64,000 bases of DNA from an uncultured delta proteobacterium (GTDB taxonomy: Bacteria > Myxococcota_A > UBA9160 > JAFDET01), in NCBI GenBank assembly GCA_947259215.1, contig CAMYLJ010000025.1:1-64000 (forward strand), read 5' to 3'. Shown piece after piece: positions 1 to 9,502 of the stretch. The translations under genes were made by a program, and so were the position numbers. The notes under the pieces were generated by a model that saw nothing but the letters and a program-made list of their open reading frames with translations, was not told the DNA's origin and did not search any database. Numbering within the stretch: the first letter of the stretch is position 1; the number at the start of each line of letters is the position of its first letter.

Positions 1-3000
1 CGGCGGCGGGGCCGCCGCCTCGAGCCCCGGTGCGCGGTCCTTCACGAACTGGATCGTGTGCGCCAGCGTCGGGTAGTCCCGCAGCTTCAGCGTCTCGTCC
101 CGGGGAATGTCGTAGGCCTCGCGGATCGCCGCGAAGGTCTCCGCCTGCTTCACCGTATCGACCCCGAGATCCGCCTCCAGGTCGAGGTCCAGGTCCAGCA
201 TATCCGGCGGGTAGCCCGTCTTCTCCGCCACGATGCCGAGCACCCGTTCCTGGATGGCCTCGTCGCCCGTCGGAGCCGCAGGCGGCGGCGGGGCCGCAGC
301 CTGCGGACGGGCGGGCTGGGCGGCCAGGGGCACGCCGGGAGCCTTCACGATCGGAGGCTCGAGCGGCGGCGGCGCGGCCGCCTCTGCCCGGGCGGCGGCT
401 CGGCGCTCCACGACGCGCAGCGTCCGCTGCACGACCTCGACCTCCGCCTGGGGATCCTCGCCGGCCTCGCGCAGCCAGGCGGACCAGCGTGCGGGATCGA
501 CGAGCCGCGAGCGGTAGCCCAGCTCGTCGGGGTCCGGTCGTTGCCCGTCGGGGGTCGGCACCCAGCGCAGCAGCGAGAGGCTGATCTGAGAGCCGAAGCC
601 CGCCCCGAGCCGCAGCGCGTAGCGGATCGGATAGGCGCCGCCCTTGGAGAGGTGGAGCGGACCGAGCTCGGGATCCGGCTCGCGGTAGTTCGGCACCGGC
701 GGGACGAGGCCCGTCTCCAGGCTCTTCACCGCCACCGCGTCCTCGATCCCGACCCCCATGGCGTGACCCGTCAGGCCCTTGGTGTTGGCGACGACGATGG
801 CGTCGGCCGCGTCGCCGAAGACCGCGCGCAGGGCGTTCACCTCGGCCGAGGCGCTGCCGCCGCGGGCCGGTGTGTAGGTCTCGTGGGAGACGAACAGCAG
901 CTCGCGGGCCATCGCACGGCGGTCGAGACCGAAGCGCGCCTCGGCCTGGGACACGACCCGCTCCATCACGCCCTGGATGTGCTCCACGTCGAGCCGCGTG
1001 CCGTGGAAGGCGCTGTTCGCCGTGACGGTCGAGAGCACCTCGCAGATCGGGCGCAGGCCGCGCTCCCGGGCGCACGCGGGGTCTTCGATCACGAAGCCCG
1101 CGGCGCCCATGCCGAGAATCATCCCGTGGCGGCGCCGATCGAAGGGCACGGCGGCGTCCTCGACCACCTCGTCGGTGGCGGCCGCGCCCGTCGACAGGAA
1201 GCCCGCGCCGATCCACTCGAGCATCGTGTCGGTGGTGACGTCGTCGCCGGCCACGACGATCACACGCCGGCAGCGGCCGGCGCGGATCCAGTCCTCGGCC
1301 AGGGAGAACGCCTGGGTGGTGCTGGCGCAGGCGGAGTTGAGGTGGGTGTTGGGACCCCGTGCGCCCACGTACTCCGCGAACTGGGAGTGGCCCATGGCCA
1401 GGATCCGGAACAGGAAACGCCGATCGAATTCGTAGGGATGGGCCTCGATCTCGTCCCGCACGGCGTGGATGCGGTGCTCGATCTCCGCGCGCAGGACGTC
1501 GCTGCACCCGGCGCCGTCGTCGAGGCGCGCCCGCAGCGCCTCCAGCCCCTCGAGCTGTCGGCGGCGGCCGTGGTCCTCGTGGTAGCGCGTCAGCTCGTCC
1601 GCGAAGGCATCGTAGCCCGGGAAGGCGCCGGCGAAGATCACCCCGGTCTCGTCGCGCAGGGCCTCGGGGAGCATCCAACGCTCCGGGATGCGCGTGCCCT
1701 TGTGGGTGATCCGGTCGTGCATCACCAGCGGGATGCCCGCGTCGCGCAGTGCGTCGAGCCCGGCGCCGATGCCCAGGCGCGTCACCACGTCGAGGGCCGG
1801 GATGCGCTCGGCCGGGATGCCGAACTCGCGCTCCAGGTCGAACGCGCCCGCGCGCCCGGCAAGCTTGATGGCTTCCTCGGGACCCTCGATGGCCTCGAAG
1901 TGCGCGCCTGCCTCGCTCTTCACGAGACGGGTGATGTGCTTGTCAACCATCGCGCGGCGGAAGCGGCCCGGGATGACGTCGATCCCCTGCTCACCGTCGA
2001 GGATGCGGCGCACGTGCTCGTCGTCGAAGACGCGCTCGTGGCCCGGCAGGCCGAGCGCGGCGCCGGTCACCACCGGCGGCGCGGAGGCGGCGGGTGCCGA
2101 GGGTCCGTGGACCAGGCGCGAGCCCCGCTCCAGCACGTCGGCGAAGAGCCGGCCGAGCTCCAGGTAGGCGCCTTCGGAGAGTCCGGCCCCGCCGGACGCC
2201 GCGACCGGCGCAGTCGGGGCGTGCACCGCCGCCGGCGCGGGGGTGGAGGCGACGGCCGCCGGCGCAGGACGCGCCGTCGGCTCCGCGCGTCCGACGCCGA
2301 GCCCCGCCGCATACAGGCCGCACAGCGCCTGGTTGAAGGAGGCGGCGTCGCCCAGCTTGGGGTGGTTCGTGAAGAGCGGCGCCACGCCCGGGCGCTCGCC
2401 CAGCACGTCATTGGCGAAGCCGTGGAGCGCCGACTTCGGGCCCACCTCCACCAGCACCCGCGCGCCCTCGGCGTAGAGCGTCTCCAGGCCCTTCACGAAC
2501 TGGACCGGGGAAGCCACCTGCGCGGCCAGCAGGTCGAGCATCCGGGGCACCGCGCCGGGGCCGGTCGGGTACAGCTCGCCGTTCACGTTGCCCACGAGCG
2601 GCGTCTCCGGGGGCGCCAGACGCAGGCCCTCCAGGACCTCCCGCAACGGCTCGCTGGCGGGCGCCACGATCGAGGTGTGGAAGGCGTGGGAGACCGGCAG
2701 CGGCACCGCCTTCAGCTCCCGCTCTTCGAGGGCCGCGACGGCCGCGTCCACCGCGTCACTGGCGCCTCCGATCACGGCCTGACTGCCGCTGTTGATGTTC
2801 GCGATCACCACTTCGCCGTCGATCCCGGCCAGCACCTCTTCGACGGCTGCCAGCGGCCCGAAGATCGCGGCCATCTTGCCGTTGTCGGGGATGTCGAGGC
2901 TGGCCATCCCGCGGCCCCGCGCGCTCACGGCCAGCAGTGCGTCCTCGAACGGCAGGGCGCCCGCGGCCACCAGCGCCCCGTACTCGCCGAGGCTGTGGCC

Positions 3001-5082
3001 CATGACCAGGTCGGGCGTGATCCCGTAGCACGCCAGCAGCCGTGTCAGCGCCAGGTCCACCGTCAGCACGGCCGGCTGGGTGATCTCCGTGCGGCGCAGG
3101 TCGGCCTCGGCGCGCTTCACCGCCTCGGCGTCGTCGGGATCCACGAAGACGTACTCCGAGAGCGGACGCTCCAGGTGCGACGCCATCACCCGGTCCGCCT
3201 CGGCGAAGGTCTCGGCCACCACGGGCTCGGACGCGCGCAGGTCGCGCAGCATGTTGGCGTACTGGGAGCCCTGGCCGGTGTAGAGGAAGGCCACGCGCCC
3301 GGGCTCGCCGCTCCCGCGGTGGATGCCCTGGGCCCGGACCGCGCGCCAGAGCGCGGGCTCGTCGCTGGCCAGCGCGCGCTTCGCCCGATCGCCCCGCGCC
3401 GCCAGCTCGGCGGCGTCGGCGTAGTCGATCGCCAGGCGTTCCGGCGCGCGCAGGTCCGCCTCCGCGGGCGGCGCCACCGCCGGCGCCCGCCCCGCGGCGG
3501 CCTCGGCGACGAGGGCGTCGAGCTTCCCGCGCAGCTCGTCCACGCTGGCGGCGCCGAGCAGCGCGGCCCCGCGCAGCGGGGCCTTCAGCTCCGAGACGTC
3601 GAGGGTGAGCGAGGCGACCGTCTCGGGGACCGACACCGAGGCGCCCCCACGTGTGAGGCGTCCGGGCACGTGCTCCTCCAATACCGCATGAAAGTTGGTC
3701 CCGCCGAAGCCGAAGGCGCTCACGCATGCCGTGCGCACGCCGCGGGCGGGCGCGTCCCACGGCTTCGCCTCCGTGTTGGGGAAGAACGGGGTCGCGGACC
3801 AGTCCACCTTCGGGGTAGGGGTTTCGGCGTTCAGGCTCGGCGGCAGCAGCTTCTCGTGCAGCGCGAGGGTCGCCTTCAGCAGGCCGGCTGCCCCGGCGCC
3901 GCCCTTCAGGTGCCCGATGTTGGACTTCACGGAGCCGATCGGCACCGAGCGCGCAGGCAGGCCGGCGGCGCCGAACACCGCGCTCAGGCTCTCCACCTCC
4001 ACCACATCGCCCACCCGGGTGGAGGTGCCGTGCCCCTCCACGAGCCCCACGTCCGCAGGCGAGAGTCCCGCCATCCGCCAGGCGCGCTCCACCGCCAGAC
4101 GCTGGCCCACCGGGTTCGGAGCGGTGATGCCCTTGCCGCGGCCGTCGCTCGAACCGCCCATGCCGCGCAGTACGGCGTAGATCCGGTCGCCGTCGCGCTC
4201 GGCGTCGGCCAGCCGCTTCAGCAGGAAGAAGGCGGCGCCCTCCCCCATCACGAAGCCGTCGGCGCCGTCGGCGTAGGGCCGGGTGCCGGTCGCGGAGAGC
4301 GCTCCGATCTTGCAGAACTTGACGTAGGTGGACGCGCCCATGTTGCGATCCACGCCGCCCGCCAGCACCGCGTCGAACTCGTTCTCCACCAGGCCCTCGG
4401 CGGCGGCGTCGATGGCAGCCAGCGCCGAGGCGCAGGCCGCGTCGCAGACGTAGTTGGGCCCGTGGAGGTCGAAGAGGTTGGCCACGCGGCCGGCCATGCA
4501 GTTGGCCAGCTCGCCGGGCATGGTGTCTTCGCTGATCTCGGGCAGGGCCTCGCCGATGCGCATGCGCCACTGCTCGCGCACCGCCGCGCGCACGTCGTCG
4601 GGCAGCGCCGCGAAGGCGGGCGTCTCGTCCAGGGCCGCGGCGTACTCGGGGAACTGGATGCGCAGCGCGGTCTCGTAGTGCCGCTCGCCCGCCATGGCGT
4701 TCCCGATCACGCAGGCGGTGCGCTCCAGGTCGAGGTTCCGGTCCGGGTGGCCGTAGTCGACGAGCGCCGCGCGCGCGCAGGCCACCGCCCACTGCTGGGC
4801 CACGTCCATGGCGTCGACCACCTTGGGAGGGAGGGGCAGGCGCCACTTCATGGGGTCCCAATCCCATTCGCGCACCCAGGCGCCGATCTTCGAATAGGTC
4901 TTGTCCGGCGCCGCCGGGTCCGGGTCGTAGTAGCGATCGGGATCCCAGCGCGCGGGATCGACCTCGCCGATGCTGTAGCGTCCCTCGACGATGTTGCGCC
5001 AGAACGCCTGCACGTCCGGCGCGTCCGGCAGGATCGCGCCGACTCCGACGATCGCGATGGCACGGCGAGCAGCGTCTTCCAT
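1..5082 (-). CDS. Type I polyketide/fatty-acid synthase, KS-AT-KS-ACP (3' end outside window)
   Basis: Large iterative-type synthase; at least 1,694 residues are visible and the C-terminus lies beyond the left edge. The first ketosynthase covers about residues 8-480, with active Cys near 215 (DAACASA), His near 347 (EGHGTSTRVGD) and NIGHLKGG near 387. An acyltransferase follows with GHSLGEYGA near 697. A second ketosynthase has Cys near 1251 (SACASTTQ) and GHAMG near 1437, so it looks catalytic and not a chain-length factor. An Ala/Pro-rich linker leads to an acyl-carrier domain (about 1610-1690) whose core reads LGVDTVKQAE, with Thr at 1642 where Ser normally carries phosphopantetheine. KR/DH domains would be expected beyond the edge. 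The KS motifs resemble PfaA-like polyunsaturated fatty acid synthases more than modular PKS. It follows an acyl-CoA dehydrogenase gene by 41 bases and is probably co-transcribed with it. The product is unknown. Confidence 0.93.
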   Translation of the reverse strand, partial: MEDAARRAIAIVGVGAILPDAPDVQAFWRNIVEGRYSIGEVDPARWDPDRYYDPDPAAPDKTYSKIGAWVREWDWDPMKWRLPLPPKVVDAMDVAQQWAVACARAALVDYGHPDRNLDLERTACVIGNAMAGERHYETALRIQFPEYAAALDETPAFAALPDDVRAAVREQWRMRIGEALPEISEDTMPGELANCMAGRVANLFDLHGPNYVCDAACASALAAIDAAAEGLVENEFDAVLAGGVDRNMGASTYVKFCKIGALSATGTRPYADGADGFVMGEGAAFFLLKRLADAERDGDRIYAVLRGMGGSSDGRGKGITAPNPVGQRLAVERAWRMAGLSPADVGLVEGHGTSTRVGDVVEVESLSAVFGAAGLPARSVPIGSVKSNIGHLKGGAGAAGLLKATLALHEKLLPPSLNAETPTPKVDWSATPFFPNTEAKPWDAPARGVRTACVSAFGFGGTNFHAVLEEHVPGRLTRGGASVSVPETVASLTLDVSELKAPLRGAALLGAASVDELRGKLDALVAEAAAGRAPAVAPPAEADLRAPERLAIDYADAAELAARGDRAKRALASDEPALWRAVRAQGIHRGSGEPGRVAFLYTGQGSQYANMLRDLRASEPVVAETFAEADRVMASHLERPLSEYVFVDPDDAEAVKRAEADLRRTEITQPAVLTVDLALTRLLACYGITPDLVMGHSLGEYGALVAAGALPFEDALLAVSARGRGMASLDIPDNGKMAAIFGPLAAVEEVLAGIDGEVVIANINSGSQAVIGGASDAVDAAVAALEERELKAVPLPVSHAFHTSIVAPASEPLREVLEGLRLAPPETPLVGNVNGELYPTGPGAVPRMLDLLAAQVASPVQFVKGLETLYAEGARVLVEVGPKSALHGFANDVLGERPGVAPLFTNHPKLGDAASFNQALCGLYAAGLGVGRAEPTARPAPAAVASTPAPAAVHAPTAPVAASGGAGLSEGAYLELGRLFADVLERGSRLVHGPSAPAASAPPVVTGAALGLPGHERVFDDEHVRRILDGEQGIDVIPGRFRRAMVDKHITRLVKSEAGAHFEAIEGPEEAIKLAGRAGAFDLEREFGIPAERIPALDVVTRLGIGAGLDALRDAGIPLVMHDRITHKGTRIPERWMLPEALRDETGVIFAGAFPGYDAFADELTRYHEDHGRRRQLEGLEALRARLDDGAGCSDVLRAEIEHRIHAVRDEIEAHPYEFDRRFLFRILAMGHSQFAEYVGARGPNTHLNSACASTTQAFSLAEDWIRAGRCRRVIVVAGDDVTTDTMLEWIGAGFLSTGAAATDEVVEDAAVPFDRRRHGMILGMGAAGFVIEDPACARERGLRPICEVLSTVTANSAFHGTRLDVEHIQGVMERVVSQAEARFGLDRRAMARELLFVSHETYTPARGGSASAEVNALRAVFGDAADAIVVANTKGLTGHAMGVGIEDAVAVKSLETGLVPPVPNYREPDPELGPLHLSKGGAYPIRYALRLGAGFGSQISLSLLRWVPTPDGQRPDPDELGYRSRLVDPARWSAWLREAGEDPQAEVEVVQRTLRVVERRAAARAEAAAPPPLEPPIVKAPGVPLAAQPARPQAAAPPPPAAPTGDEAIQERVLGIVAEKTGYPPDMLDLDLDLEADLGVDTVKQAETFAAIREAYDIPRDETLKLRDYPTLAHTIQFVKDRAPGLEAAAPPP

Positions 5083-5097
5083 GAATTCCCCCCCCCA
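5083..5097 (-). promoter_or_regulatory. Ribosome-binding site made of a nine-G run
   Basis: On the minus strand the only Shine-Dalgarno-like sequence before the synthase ATG (5082) is an uninterrupted run of nine G, ending six bases before the start codon. Homopolymers of this length can slip, which would alter the SD-to-start spacing. The position is seen directly; any regulatory effect is speculation. Confidence 0.5.
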
Positions 5098-5123
5098 GGC
5101 AGCCGCAACCGGCTGCGCCGCGT

Positions 5124-6788
5124 CTACGCGCGGCCCCGGTCGTACAGCACGTCCGCGATCCGTCCCATGTCCTCGATCAGCCCCGACTGGGCACGGTAGA
5201 TGGCCTGGAGCTCCAGGGCCCGCTCCAGGGCCGGAACCTCCGCGTCGCTCGCGCCGCCGGCGCCCACGATCCAGCGCACGCCCGCCTGCGCCACCTGAAG
5301 CGCCGCCTCGCGCGCGAACACCCGCGACAGCACCGCCAGCGCCGGGGCGTCGAAACGGCGCTCCGCCTTGGGCGGAAGCGCGCCGTCGGCCGCCGCCGCC
5401 GCGCGCCGCGCCAGGCTGCCGGCGCACTCGGCGAGACTCACCCACTCGCCCACGCGCAGCAGGATGTGCTGGTTGCGGGTGAGCCGCGCCAGCCGCGCCC
5501 GCTCCAGGGTCTCGGCCAGCGCTCGCGACGCCAGCGCGGCAGCGCCCGCGCCGCAGTCCGGGTGCGAATGCTCCAGCTTCTCGAGCTCGTCCGCGTGGTC
5601 GTGGTAGTAACGCCCGCGCGTCTTCAGGTGCTGCTGCCAGCGGTCCCGCGCGATCGTCATCTCCATGATCTCGGAGGTGCCCTCGTAGATCGTGGTGATG
5701 CGCACGTCGCGCTTGATCTTCTCCACCACGTACTCGTGGGTGTAGCCGTAGCCGCCGAGGGCCTGGATGGCGGCGTCCGCCGCGCGGTTGCCCGCCTCGC
5801 TGGCCACGTACTTCGCGATGGCACCCTCGGTGGTGAGGGCGCCCTCGCCCGCGTCGAGTCGAACCGCCGTCTCCTCGATGTACGCGCGCGCCGCCTCGAG
5901 CCAGGCGGCGTGGGGCACGATCAGCTTGTGGGTGTAGCCCTGCTTCTCCGAAAGCGGCCCGCCGGCCTGGATGCGATCCACGGAGTACGGGATGGCGCGG
6001 TCGAGCGCCGCCCAGCCGCCACCCAGGCCGAAGGCGGCCACCATCAGCCGCGTGTAGCCGAAGACCGCCTGCGCCTGCTGCAGGCCCTGGCCCTCGACGC
6101 CGCCCACCAGCCGGTCCACGTCGACCCGCACGTCGTCGAGGGTGAGCGCGGCGGTGTTGCTGGAGCGGATCCCGTGCTTGTCCTCGGGCTTCTCGGCGTG
6201 GAAGCCCTCGGCGCCGCGCTCCACCACGAACCAGCTCGGGCCTCCGGGCGCGTTGGCCAGGATGGTGCACACCTCGGCCACACCCCCGTTGCTGATCCAC
6301 TGCTTGCGGCCGTTCAGGAGGTAGGCCACGGTGCGGCCTTCCTCTTCGACCGGTGTGGCCGTGGTGCGCAGGTTGGCGAGGTCGCTGCCCGCCTCGGGCT
6401 CGGTGGCGCCGTAGGCCATCAGGATGCCGCGCTCGGCGATGGCCCCGAGCCAGGTCTCCTGCTGCTCCAGCGTGCCGCCCACGCGGATCGGATCGCTGCC
6501 CAGGAAGGTGGCCAGCAGTCCCGTCGCGATGCCGAGGTCGATGCGCGCGAGCTCTTCGCAGAAGCGGTAGACGTCGAACGCCCCGCCTCCCATGCCGCCG
6601 AAGGGCTCGGGCACGAACAGCAGCTGCAGCCCCACCTCGGGTCCGCACATCTCGCGGACCAGGTCCAGCGGCATCTCGTCGCTCGCGTCGAAGCCGAGCA
6701 GGGCCTCGTCGGGCAAGCGCTGCTTGGCGAAGTCGTGAAGCGTCTCGATCGCGAGCTCGAGGGACTCGGCGTCCAGGCCGGCCGGCAT
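5124..6788 (-). CDS. Acyl-CoA dehydrogenase
   Basis: FAD-dependent acyl-CoA dehydrogenase of 554 residues. It would introduce a trans-2,3 double bond into an acyl-CoA and pass electrons to ETF. The N-terminal helical domain, the middle beta domain ([16 protein letters not shown] near residue 120, QWISNGG near 160) and the C-terminal helical domain are all present. The sequence [11 protein letters not shown] carries the Glu typical of the family, and an extra C-terminal helical segment follows. The ATG at 6788 is chosen over one nine codons upstream because GGGAGGAA lies just before it. The gene is the first of a two-gene unit with the KS-AT-KS-ACP synthase, so its substrate may be a precursor or product of that enzyme. 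That link is inferred from position only. Confidence 0.93.
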   Translation of the reverse strand: MPAGLDAESLELAIETLHDFAKQRLPDEALLGFDASDEMPLDLVREMCGPEVGLQLLFVPEPFGGMGGGAFDVYRFCEELARIDLGIATGLLATFLGSDPIRVGGTLEQQETWLGAIAERGILMAYGATEPEAGSDLANLRTTATPVEEEGRTVAYLLNGRKQWISNGGVAEVCTILANAPGGPSWFVVERGAEGFHAEKPEDKHGIRSSNTAALTLDDVRVDVDRLVGGVEGQGLQQAQAVFGYTRLMVAAFGLGGGWAALDRAIPYSVDRIQAGGPLSEKQGYTHKLIVPHAAWLEAARAYIEETAVRLDAGEGALTTEGAIAKYVASEAGNRAADAAIQALGGYGYTHEYVVEKIKRDVRITTIYEGTSEIMEMTIARDRWQQHLKTRGRYYHDHADELEKLEHSHPDCGAGAAALASRALAETLERARLARLTRNQHILLRVGEWVSLAECAGSLARRAAAAADGALPPKAERRFDAPALAVLSRVFAREAALQVAQAGVRWIVGAGGASDAEVPALERALELQAIYRAQSGLIEDMGRIADVLYDRGRA

Positions 6789-6858
6789 GCGTCTTCCTCC
6801 CCGCGGGACGGCCATCGCGCGCTAGGGTGTCAGGATGTCCCACTCTTTCCCGTCACGG

Positions 6859-6876
6859 CTGTCGTACGGGCGACAG
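6859..6876. promoter_or_regulatory. Inverted repeat in divergent promoter region
   Basis: CTGTCG and CGACAG flank a six-base spacer in the roughly 280-base gap between the acyl-CoA dehydrogenase (leftward) and the TPR gene (rightward). It is 71 bases upstream of the dehydrogenase start and could be an operator or a small hairpin. I see no convincing -35/-10 pair in this gap. Confidence 0.25.
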
Positions 6877-7067
6877 AGCGGCTTTCTCGTCAGAAGTTAG
6901 CAGGGGCCGTCCCAACCGTATCGGACGGCCGCTCCAAAGGATGACCGGAACGGCGTGACGCGGCACGACACCCCGGCCACAATGGTATCCAAATTCGAGA
7001 GGGGGTACGCCATGGGCATTTACCGACACGGTTCCGGCCTCGGGCTGCCGCTCCCAGGCCGGACGAC

Positions 7068-8621
7068 GTGCCGCGCCTGCTCGCCGGTCTCGGCGACCAC
7101 TCGTTGCCGATCACGACCGACGTAGCCGAGGCGCAGCGCTACTTCGACCAGGGGCTGGCGCTCACCTACGGGTTCAATCACGACGCCGCCGTGCGCTCCT
7201 TCCGCGAGGCCGCACGCCTCGACCCCGCGTGCGGCATCTGCTTCTGGGGCGTGGCGCTGGCGCTCGGCCCCAACATCAACGCCCCCATGGGCCCGGACGC
7301 CGGCCGCGAGGCATGGGCCGCGGCCCAGGAGGCGAAGCGCCGGGCTCTCGCTGCGACCGACAAGGAGCGCGCGCTGATCGAAGCGGTCGCCGTCCGCTAC
7401 GCCGCCGAGCCGCCCGACGATCGCACGCCCCTCGACCGGGCCTACGCCGACGCCATGCGCGGCGTCCACGAGCTGTGGCCCGAGGATACGGACGTCTCGA
7501 CGCTCTACGCCGAGTCGCTGATGGATCTGTATCCCTGGAACTACTGGACCTCGGACGCGCAGCCGCGCGAGTTCACCCTCGAGATCCTCGCGCTGCTGGA
7601 GGGCGTGCTGGCGGAGCAGGCCGATCACCTGGGCGCGAACCACTACTACATCCACGCCACCGAGGAGTTCTTCCCGGAGAAGGCGGAGCCGGCCGCGGAC
7701 CGGCTGGGCACCCTGGCCCCCGAAGCGGGACACCTCGTCCACATGCCGTCCCACATCTACTGGCGCGTGGGGCGCTACGAGGATGCGCTCGAGATCAACC
7801 AGCGCGCCACCGCCGCCGACGAGGCGTTCTTCGCCACCTGCCGGGCCGGCGCCTTCTACCGCGCGCTCTACTACCCCCACAACATCCATTTCCTGTGGGC
7901 CGCGGCGAGCACCGAAGGCCGCAGCCAGATCGCGCTCAGCTCGGCGCGCAAGCTGGCGGCCAAGACCCGCGACGGCATGGCGGAGATGGACTTCCTGCAG
8001 GAGTTCGTGGCGATCCCGACCCTGACCCTCGTGCGCTTCGGGAGGTGGGACGCGGTGCTGGGCGAGCCCGCGCCGGACCCCGGGCACGTCTACCTGGTCG
8101 GCATGCACCACTACGCCCGGGGCGTCGCCTTCACCCGCACGGGTCGCCGCGACGAAGCCCGTGCCGAGCTGCGCAGCCTGCGAGCCACGGCGGAGAACCC
8201 GGCCGCAGCGAGCCTGATCGTGGCGGGCGGTACCGCGCCGTCGCGCGAGCTGCTGGAGATCGCGGCCGCCCATCTCGCCGGCGAGATCGAGGCCAGCGCA
8301 GGGAACACCGACGCCGCGGTGGCCTCCCTCGAGCAGGCCGTCGCGCGCCAGGACGCGCTCGTGTACATGGAGCCGCCGCCCTTCTACTTCCCGGTGCGCC
8401 AGGCGCTGGGCGCGGTGCTGCTCGACGCCGGCCGCGCCTCCGAGGCGGAGGCCGTCTACCGCCAGGACCTGGCGGCGTACCCGCAGAACGGCTGGTCGCT
8501 CTACGGCCTGGCAGCGAGCCTGAGTGACCAGGGGAACCGCGACCAGGCAGACTGGGCGGAGCAGGGCTTCCGCAACGCCTGGGGCCGGGCCGACGTGGAA
8601 CTCACGGCCTCGCGCTTCTGA
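7068..8621 (+). CDS. Tetratricopeptide-repeat protein
   Basis: Soluble helical-repeat protein of 517 residues. It has TPR-like helix pairs near the N-terminus (AQRYFDQGLALTYGFNHDAA, residues about 22-41), near 225-245 (HMPSHIYWRVGRYEDAL, a signature of a common uncharacterised TPR family) and at the C-terminus (about 435-500). It probably acts as a protein-protein interaction scaffold; its partner is unknown. The start is uncertain. The only in-frame candidate is a GTG at 7068 with a weak AGG upstream. A strongly ribosome-bound ATG at 7012 (GAGAGGGGG before it) is in another frame and closes after 37 codons. Homologues usually carry a signal peptide, which is absent here, so the N-terminus may be shifted by a frameshift or sequencing error. 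Confidence 0.8.
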   Translation: MPRLLAGLGDHSLPITTDVAEAQRYFDQGLALTYGFNHDAAVRSFREAARLDPACGICFWGVALALGPNINAPMGPDAGREAWAAAQEAKRRALAATDKERALIEAVAVRYAAEPPDDRTPLDRAYADAMRGVHELWPEDTDVSTLYAESLMDLYPWNYWTSDAQPREFTLEILALLEGVLAEQADHLGANHYYIHATEEFFPEKAEPAADRLGTLAPEAGHLVHMPSHIYWRVGRYEDALEINQRATAADEAFFATCRAGAFYRALYYPHNIHFLWAAASTEGRSQIALSSARKLAAKTRDGMAEMDFLQEFVAIPTLTLVRFGRWDAVLGEPAPDPGHVYLVGMHHYARGVAFTRTGRRDEARAELRSLRATAENPAAASLIVAGGTAPSRELLEIAAAHLAGEIEASAGNTDAAVASLEQAVARQDALVYMEPPPFYFPVRQALGAVLLDAGRASEAEAVYRQDLAAYPQNGWSLYGLAASLSDQGNRDQADWAEQGFRNAWGRADVELTASRF

Positions 8622-8797
8622 CGGGACTGCGGGGCGGGGGCGGAGGGGACACCCGCTGCGCTCCTTCGGTTCGCGCAGGTCGGCGCTCCAACCCCAAGCC
8701 CTGACCGCTCTCGTTGGACCCGCTGCGGTCTCGGCCGCAAGCGCCGCCGCCTGGGGCGGCGCGCGAAGCGGTCTCAGCGACAGCGCCAAGCCGGCTG

Positions 8798-8821
8798 GGA
8801 AGTCGGCTCCAGCCGACTTCC
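8798..8821. terminator. Perfect 11-bp hairpin between convergent genes
   Basis: GGAAGTCGGCT and its exact complement AGCCGACTTCC are separated by two bases. They lie between the rightward TPR gene (ends 8621) and the leftward tetR gene (ends 8853). There is no long T run on either side, so if it terminates it does so mainly through the stem. The remaining bases of the 231-base gap show no open frame that I would call a gene. Confidence 0.55.
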
Positions 8822-8852
8822 GATCCTCTCTCTTTCCGCAGGCGAGCGGAGT

Positions 8853-9437
8853 TCATCCGCCGCGCAGGCCGGCGAGGACCCGGGCCAGCACCACCTGGGC
8901 GTTCCGACGCGCCTCGGCCGGGTCCTCGGCATGGGCCAGGTACCCGCGCGAGAGCCCGTTCAGGGTGCCGAGGAGCGCGCTCGCCACCGAGTCCGCATCG
9001 AGGTCGGCGTCGTCGCCGAAGAGGTTCCGGAGCTGCGCGCGCGCCAGCTCCAGCAGCGCGGGCCAGGCTTCCTGGTCCAGGGTCAGCACCGCCGGCGCAT
9101 CCAGCAGGAAGATCCGGCGCACGCCGCGGTCGAGGCAGGCGTCGAGGAAGGCCGAGCAGCCCGCCTCCACCTGCTCCCAGGGGCCGCGGTCCAGCGGGAT
9201 GGCCGCCAGCATGCCTGCCATCAGCTCGGCCTCGAGCTGCTCCACCACCGCCCGGAAGAGCGCCTCCTTGCTGGGGAAGTGGTGGTAGAGCGCGCCGCGG
9301 GCGGCGCCGGTGCGGGCGGTGATCTCCTCGATCGAGGTCCCGGCGTAGCCGCGCTCGGCGAAGAGCTCCCGCGCGGCGCCCAGGATGGCGTCGCGGGTAG
9401 CCTCGGCCTGCTGCTGGCGGCGGGTGGGCGTACTCAC
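8853..9437 (-). CDS. TetR/AcrR-family transcriptional repressor
   Basis: Repressor of 194 residues. The N-terminal helix-turn-helix (TSIEEITARTGAARGALYHH, about 34-53, followed by FPSKEALF) is canonical. The C-terminal half (ligand-binding and dimerisation) is divergent, as usual in this family. It is transcribed away from the SMP-30-like gene, and the 80-base gap contains two palindromes that are very probably its operators. It should therefore repress both that gene and itself. Its own start is a GTG with a TACAAA box eight bases upstream, so the message may be nearly leaderless. The effector is unknown; a hydrophobic molecule or acyl-CoA is plausible because the neighbouring genes handle acyl chains, but this is a guess. 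Confidence 0.93.
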   Translation of the reverse strand: MSTPTRRQQQAEATRDAILGAARELFAERGYAGTSIEEITARTGAARGALYHHFPSKEALFRAVVEQLEAELMAGMLAAIPLDRGPWEQVEAGCSAFLDACLDRGVRRIFLLDAPAVLTLDQEAWPALLELARAQLRNLFGDDADLDADSVASALLGTLNGLSRGYLAHAEDPAEARRNAQVVLARVLAGLRGG

Positions 9438-9458
9438 GCCCCGTGTTTGTACCCGAAC

Positions 9459-9487
9459 TTGACGAACCGACCATTGGTCGGTAAAAG
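9459..9487 (+). promoter_or_regulatory. Promoter of the SMP-30-like gene
   Basis: TTGACG (9459-9464) and TAAAAG (9482-9487) are separated by exactly 17 bases. The first TetR palindrome occupies the spacer, so a bound repressor would block RNA polymerase, the classical tetO arrangement. A GGAGGG ribosome site follows at 9507-9512, before the GTG at 9518. Confidence 0.7.
9466..9482. promoter_or_regulatory. TetR operator 1
   Basis: Perfect palindrome ACCGACCATTGGTCGGT with seven-base arms around ATT. It fills the spacer of the rightward promoter and lies just upstream of the leftward TACAAA box of tetR. Confidence 0.8.
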
Positions 9488-9502
9488 ACCGATAGTCGGT
9501 CT
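9486..9502. promoter_or_regulatory. TetR operator 2
   Basis: Palindrome AGACCGATAGTCGGTCT with seven-base arms around TAG. Its centre is 20 bases from operator 1, about two helical turns. It shares the half-site ACCGA/TCGGT with operator 1, but the half-sites are three bases apart instead of seven. It covers the end of the -10 box and the likely transcription start. Confidence 0.75.

Noticed and set aside
58-5199. Very long open frame antisense to the synthase gene
   Set aside because: It mirrors the codon pattern of the minus-strand KS-AT-KS-ACP gene, has no recognisable domain, and is rich in Arg, His and Ala as expected of a GC-rich shadow frame.
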